A stretch of 64,000 nucleotides of DNA from Pseudomonadales bacterium (GTDB taxonomy: Bacteria > Pseudomonadota > Gammaproteobacteria > Pseudomonadales > Halieaceae). Below, one piece after another: positions 60,788-64,000 of this stretch. The first letter of the stretch is position 1, and every line of letters starts with the position of its first letter. Under the pieces are notes generated by a model that was not told where the DNA came from, did no database searches, and worked only from the letters and a program-made list of their open reading frames with translations. The stretch spans positions 62,001 through 126,000 of the forward strand of contig JACKNN010000007.1 of NCBI GenBank assembly GCA_024234855.1, read 5' to 3'. The position numbers were made by a program, and so were the translations under genes.

Positions 60788-61040
60788 GATATGAACTCTC
60801 CTTAAATAAGCCTGGTGAAATGCTGCACGATGAATTTACCCGGAGCTGTCCCGTCGGAACGGTGATCGGACTCTCGCAAGTACTGAGCCGGTTACCCGCA
60901 GGATAAAGTGCATACTATATGCATCTTTAATAGATGTAAACTAGATGCATCTTTAAATTTTCAGTCAGGCACCGGGCCGGATGAGGCGCGAGCCGCAGGG
61001 GCTCGGCCAGAACCAGCCGGCGGCCCGGATACCGACCAGC
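60788..61040. promoter_or_regulatory. norZ upstream region with NsrR-like operators
   Basis: Two palindromic motifs lie 118-166 bp upstream of norZ. TGCATA-cta-TATGCA is at 60909-60923 inside AAAG...CTTT arms (60905-60928), and TAGATGTAAAC-T-AGATGCATCTT is at 60931-60953, which fits the 11-1-11 NsrR pattern AAGATGCATTT-N-AAATGCATCTT with mismatches. The distance is longer than usual for direct repression. The rest of the stretch has no gene. Confidence 0.55.
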
Positions 61041-62729
61041 TCAGGCCGGGTAGAGTTGCAGCGGCGCCGGTTCACCCCGGCCGCCGCCGCGGTGCTGCGC
61101 GCGCAGCCGTTGGCAGGCAGCGGCGAGGGCGGCGCCATCCCAGGCCGCTTGCCGGTCGCGGTAGAGGCTGGCGTTCAGTGCGGCTAACGCCGTGTCCAGG
61201 GCGGTATCCCCGAACGCCGCGCCCACCCGGGCCAGGGACGCCATGCCGGGTTGCGACAGCAGTGCCGCCGCCCACTGGATGGTGGCCTGGCGAGCCCGCT
61301 GCGGGTCGCCCGCATCACAGGCGGCCAGCAATGCCTTGAAGGCCTTTTTTTCGCCGGTATCGGCTACAGCTGCCGCGGCCGGGGCGCTGCGCTTGCGCCG
61401 CGACCACAGCAGGTAGAGCAGCGTGACCAGCCAGCCGGTGCCGGTGACCGCGCTGGCGATCTGCCAGGGCCGGCTGTCGCCGCCGATGATCGGAATCGTC
61501 GTCGGGGCGGAGGGCGCCAGTGCCACCGGTGCCGGCGCCGCAGCGGGAGCGGGCGCTGCCGGGGTCGTGGCGGGGCCGGTACCGCTGATGTCCAGCTCCC
61601 GCGCCGGCAGCACCGCGTAGCGCAGCTCGTTGCTGCGGGTGTCCCACCAGGGGATGCGCAGCTCCGGAATCCGGTAATGGCCGGCCTTGGTCGGCACCAC
61701 GGCGACGCTGTCCACGCGCATGCCCTGCAGGCCTGTCGGCGTTTCGCTGTCGCTGATGACCGGCTGGTCGGGGTAGTACTTCAGGCCGTCGGCGGGCGGG
61801 AACATGATGGGCGGCAACTGGGCCCCCTGCAGGCCGTCGCCGACAATGGTAATGGTGCGGGTGGCGGACTCGCCCACCTGTAATTGCTCCGGCGGCGTCG
61901 ACCAGGATTCCTCGAGGGTGAGCCGGGACGCGGGCAGCCACTCGGCGGCGGGGTAGCTGTCGGGACGGGGCAGTACCTCGATCACCAGCGGCTCGGTGCT
62001 GCGCCGCACCTGGCGGCCGCCGCCCATGTCAAACAGGCTGCGCCGGCCGCTGCTTTCCCGGGCGGCGAAGGTCTGGGCCGGGATCTCCAGCGTGCCGCTC
62101 TGCTCGGGGAAAATGGCGTAGCGCACCTCGTGCACCAGCCAGTTGCGGCCGTTGATGGTGCGCTGGAACGAGTTCTGTTCCAGCGGCCGCACGAAGGCGT
62201 TGTCCAGTTGCAGCTGGGTGATACTGCGATCGTCCAGGTTGATCGCCTGCTGCAGCCGCAGGGTGAGAATCACCTGGCCCTGTACGTACACTTCCGGGCG
62301 ATCCAGCTCCGCCTCGAATACCAGGTCCTGGTCGCCGGCGCTGCCCTGGGGCGGCGGGCCCACCCGCAGGGCCAGGGCGTTGGTGCTCTGGCCGTCCAGG
62401 CGCAGCGGCGGAATGGCCAGGTTGCCCTCGCGCCTGGGCGTGATGTCCAGCAGCAACTCCCTGCTGCTGGAAAACTGGCCGTTGATATAGCTCGTCTTGC
62501 TGCTGCTGGAGCGGCCCAGGATTTCAAAGTCGGCCGCCAGCGGCGCCAGGTCGATATCCGCCACATCCTCACCGTCGGTGGCGCTGATGGTCAGGCGCAG
62601 GGTGTCGCCCAGCGCGGCGCGGCTGCGGTCCAGGCTGGCGCTGATCGCCGCCCAGCTGGCGCTTGCGGCGAGGGTCAACACCACGATGCACAGGGCGCCC
62701 AGCGCCCTACCAATAGGTTTCATTATCAC
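61041..62729 (-). CDS. batD: BatD-family protein
   Basis: A 562-residue BatD (oxygen tolerance) protein. An N-terminal signal peptide is followed by immunoglobulin-like domains with SASLDRSRAALGDTLRL and SSSSKTSYINGQFSSS, a central region with YPAAEWLPASRL and a C-terminal transmembrane helix followed by a cytoplasmic tail. BatD sits with VWA proteins and an AAA+ MoxR ATPase in aerotolerance operons. It overlaps the VWA/TPR gene by 23 bp. The second Met (62723) is an equally possible start. Confidence 0.93.
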   Translation of the reverse strand: MIMKPIGRALGALCIVVLTLAASASWAAISASLDRSRAALGDTLRLTISATDGEDVADIDLAPLAADFEILGRSSSSKTSYINGQFSSSRELLLDITPRREGNLAIPPLRLDGQSTNALALRVGPPPQGSAGDQDLVFEAELDRPEVYVQGQVILTLRLQQAINLDDRSITQLQLDNAFVRPLEQNSFQRTINGRNWLVHEVRYAIFPEQSGTLEIPAQTFAARESSGRRSLFDMGGGRQVRRSTEPLVIEVLPRPDSYPAAEWLPASRLTLEESWSTPPEQLQVGESATRTITIVGDGLQGAQLPPIMFPPADGLKYYPDQPVISDSETPTGLQGMRVDSVAVVPTKAGHYRIPELRIPWWDTRSNELRYAVLPARELDISGTGPATTPAAPAPAAAPAPVALAPSAPTTIPIIGGDSRPWQIASAVTGTGWLVTLLYLLWSRRKRSAPAAAAVADTGEKKAFKALLAACDAGDPQRARQATIQWAAALLSQPGMASLARVGAAFGDTALDTALAALNASLYRDRQAAWDGAALAAACQRLRAQHRGGGRGEPAPLQLYPA

Positions 62730-64000
62730 TCCCGGCTCCCTGTTGTTGCCGTTGGTAACTTTCGTAGCGGAATTTTTCCCGCAGCAGCCCGGCGGGGTCG
62801 TCCGGCACCCGCCGCAGCCACTGCTCCATCGCCTGGTCGCGCTCCTGTGCCTCCGGGTCGACCTCGGCCTGCTGCGCCGCCTGCTGTTGGGGCTGTTGCC
62901 GCTCCTGTTGCTCCTGCTCCTCGGCCTGTTGCGCGGCCGCCTGCTGCTCCTGCTCTTCCTGCTGTTGCTGCTGCTCCGGGTTCTGCTGCTGCTCCGGGTT
63001 CTGCTGCTGGTCCTGGTTCTGCTGCTGCTCCTGGTTCTGCTGCTGGTCCTGGTTCTGCTGCTGCTCCTGGTTCTGCTGCTGCTCCTGGCTCTGCTGCTGC
63101 TCCTGGCTCTGCTGCTGCTCCTGGTTCTGCTGCTGCTCCTGGCTCTGTTGCTGGTCCTGGTTCTGTTGCTGGTCCTGGTTCTGCTGCTGGTCCTGGTTCT
63201 GTTGCTGGTCCTGGTTCTGTTGCTGGTCCTGGTTCTGCTGCTGCTCCTGGTTCTGCTGCTGGTCCTGGTTCTGCTGTTGATCCTGGTTCTGTTGCTGCTC
63301 CTGCTGCTGCTTCAACTGCTCCAGCAGCGCCAGGTTTTCGCTGGCATCGGTCTGGTCCGGTGCCCGCGCCAGGGATTCCTTGTAGGCGTCGATGGCCTCG
63401 TCCAGTTTACCGGCCCTGGCCAGGGCGTTGCCGCGGTTGTACCAGCTGTCGGCATCGTCACCCTCGGCGAACTTGTTGGCGGCGGTAGCAAAATCCTCGC
63501 CCTGGTAGGCCGCGGTGCCGGCCCAGTCCGGGCGTTCGAACAGGTTCACTGCCTGCTCGCTGTCGCCCTGCTGCAGGGCCCGCTGGCCCTGCTGGTCCGG
63601 GGTCAGCCACAGGTCGTCCCAGCCGGCGGCCCGGACCGGTTGCGGCTGGGCCATCAGCAGCAGCGGCAGCAGGCACAGCACCCAGCCCCGGCGGAACAGC
63701 GCCAGCGCCAGCGGCAACAGCAGCAGCACCAGCAGGTAGCCCTGGTCCTCCCAGGTGTCGGCGGTGCGATCCAGCGTCACGGTCTGTTCGCGCCCCGCCA
63801 GCGGCGATTCCGCCAGCAGCGTGTCCAGGTCGCTGTTGTCGATTTGCATGGCCATGTAGCGGCCGCCGGTGTCGGCGGCCAGCTCGCGCAGCAGCGCCTC
63901 GTCCAGCGCGGGCATCACGATGGTGCCGTCGCCGTCCTTGAGGAAGCCGCCGCGGGGCAGCGGTATCGGCGCACCGGTGGCGGTGCCCACGCCCAGCACC
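62707..64000 (-). CDS. VWA/TPR protein (BatB/BatC-like), 5' end outside window
   Basis: The C-terminal part of a von Willebrand A protein: the frame enters from the right edge with VLGVGTATGAPIPLP, a segment near the end of VWA domains, followed by a transmembrane helix pair (YLLVLLLLPLALALF and LCLLPLLLMAQP), a TPR segment (WYNRGNALARAGKLDEAIDA), a long Gln-rich region of QQQNQD-type units and a short C-terminal tail. Fusion of BatB-like VWA and BatC-like TPR is known for this operon. At least 430 residues; the rest is beyond 64000. Confidence 0.9.
   Translation of the reverse strand, partial: VLGVGTATGAPIPLPRGGFLKDGDGTIVMPALDEALLRELAADTGGRYMAMQIDNSDLDTLLAESPLAGREQTVTLDRTADTWEDQGYLLVLLLLPLALALFRRGWVLCLLPLLLMAQPQPVRAAGWDDLWLTPDQQGQRALQQGDSEQAVNLFERPDWAGTAAYQGEDFATAANKFAEGDDADSWYNRGNALARAGKLDEAIDAYKESLARAPDQTDASENLALLEQLKQQQEQQQNQDQQQNQDQQQNQEQQQNQDQQQNQDQQQNQDQQQNQDQQQNQDQQQSQEQQQNQEQQQSQEQQQSQEQQQNQEQQQNQDQQQNQEQQQNQDQQQNPEQQQNPEQQQQQEEQEQQAAAQQAEEQEQQERQQPQQQAAQQAEVDPEAQERDQAMEQWLRRVPDDPAGLLREKFRYESYQRQQQGAGSDNETYW
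62973..63297 (-). repeat. 18-bp tandem repeat coding Gln-rich tract
   Basis: About 18 in-frame copies of an 18-bp unit coding QQQN(Q/P)(D/E), sometimes QQQSQE. The unit in the plus direction is ctgctg(c/g)tcctggttctg-like with single-base changes. Edges are approximate. Length is probably variable between strains by slippage, always in multiples of six residues. Confidence 0.88.

Noticed and set aside
62973..63297. Possible CRISPR array
   Set aside because: The repeats are contiguous 18-bp units without unique spacers and code an in-frame Gln-rich tract.
61884..63488. 534-codon plus-strand frame with PGSAAAPGSAA repeats
   Set aside because: Antisense reading of batD and the Gln-rich repeat; no ribosome site or domain, and the minus-strand genes are family-supported.

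Overview
The window is GC-rich and densely coded, with RBS-led genes, overlapping stops and starts, and a Gram-negative gene set: a TonB-dependent receptor, lipoproteins with lipoboxes, lipA, nadK, pepN, and batD beside a VWA/TPR gene. Two wax-ester-synthase/DGAT genes, two carotenoid-cleavage-type oxygenases, a 2-oxoacid dehydrogenase set and a quinol nitric oxide reductase suggest a heterotrophic, probably marine gammaproteobacterium of the Halieaceae/Cellvibrionales kind. That placement is inference from gene content only. No rRNA or tRNA gene was recognised.

Region 1 (1-32,330) is a large catabolic cluster, interrupted at about 7.3-14.2 kb by unrelated genes and an IS21-family element. 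It encodes a P450, a TonB receptor, two RPE65/carotenoid-oxygenase-family dioxygenases, a Rieske oxygenase, three SDR or MDR oxidoreductases, an LLM-type flavin oxidoreductase, a molybdopterin oxidoreductase, an ABM-fold monooxygenase, an acyl-CoA dehydrogenase, a thiolase with a Zn-ribbon/OB-fold partner, E1alpha/E1beta/E2 of a 2-oxoacid dehydrogenase, three NTF2-fold proteins and two FMN split-barrel proteins. One TetR regulator sits in the middle. Six intergenic sites share the pattern AAwCAr-N6-CTGwTT (one cut by the window edge), and they account for nearly every transcription unit of the cluster. In three promoters the site overlaps a TTGACT -35 box. I read this as a single TetR regulon for uptake and oxidative breakdown of a hydrophobic alkene-containing compound (apocarotenoid-, stilbenoid- or terpenoid-like); the substrate is unknown.

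Region 2 (32.2-41 kb) is lipid and CoA metabolism: two WS/DGAT-family acyltransferases, an MBL hydrolase, an enoyl-CoA hydratase, malonyl-CoA decarboxylase and two alpha/beta hydrolases. Region 3 (41-55.4 kb) is mostly housekeeping: a type-B (Wolinella-like order C-A-B) fumarate reductase/succinate dehydrogenase, lipA, a PLP enzyme, an SDR, and a coupled chain nadK - rhomboid - GGDEF/EAL - yeaC-like - DUF2797 - pepN.

Region 4 (55.4-58.5 kb) is visibly AT-richer. It looks like an integrase-less integron cassette array (CALIN): three attC-like hairpins, a DUF4160/DUF2442 pair, higBA, two copies of a small membrane-protein ORF in a 313-bp direct repeat, and fragments of at least four broken genes. 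Region 5 (58.5-64 kb) has norZ with NsrR-like operators upstream, then batD and a VWA/TPR gene with a long Gln-rich 18-bp repeat that runs off the window end.
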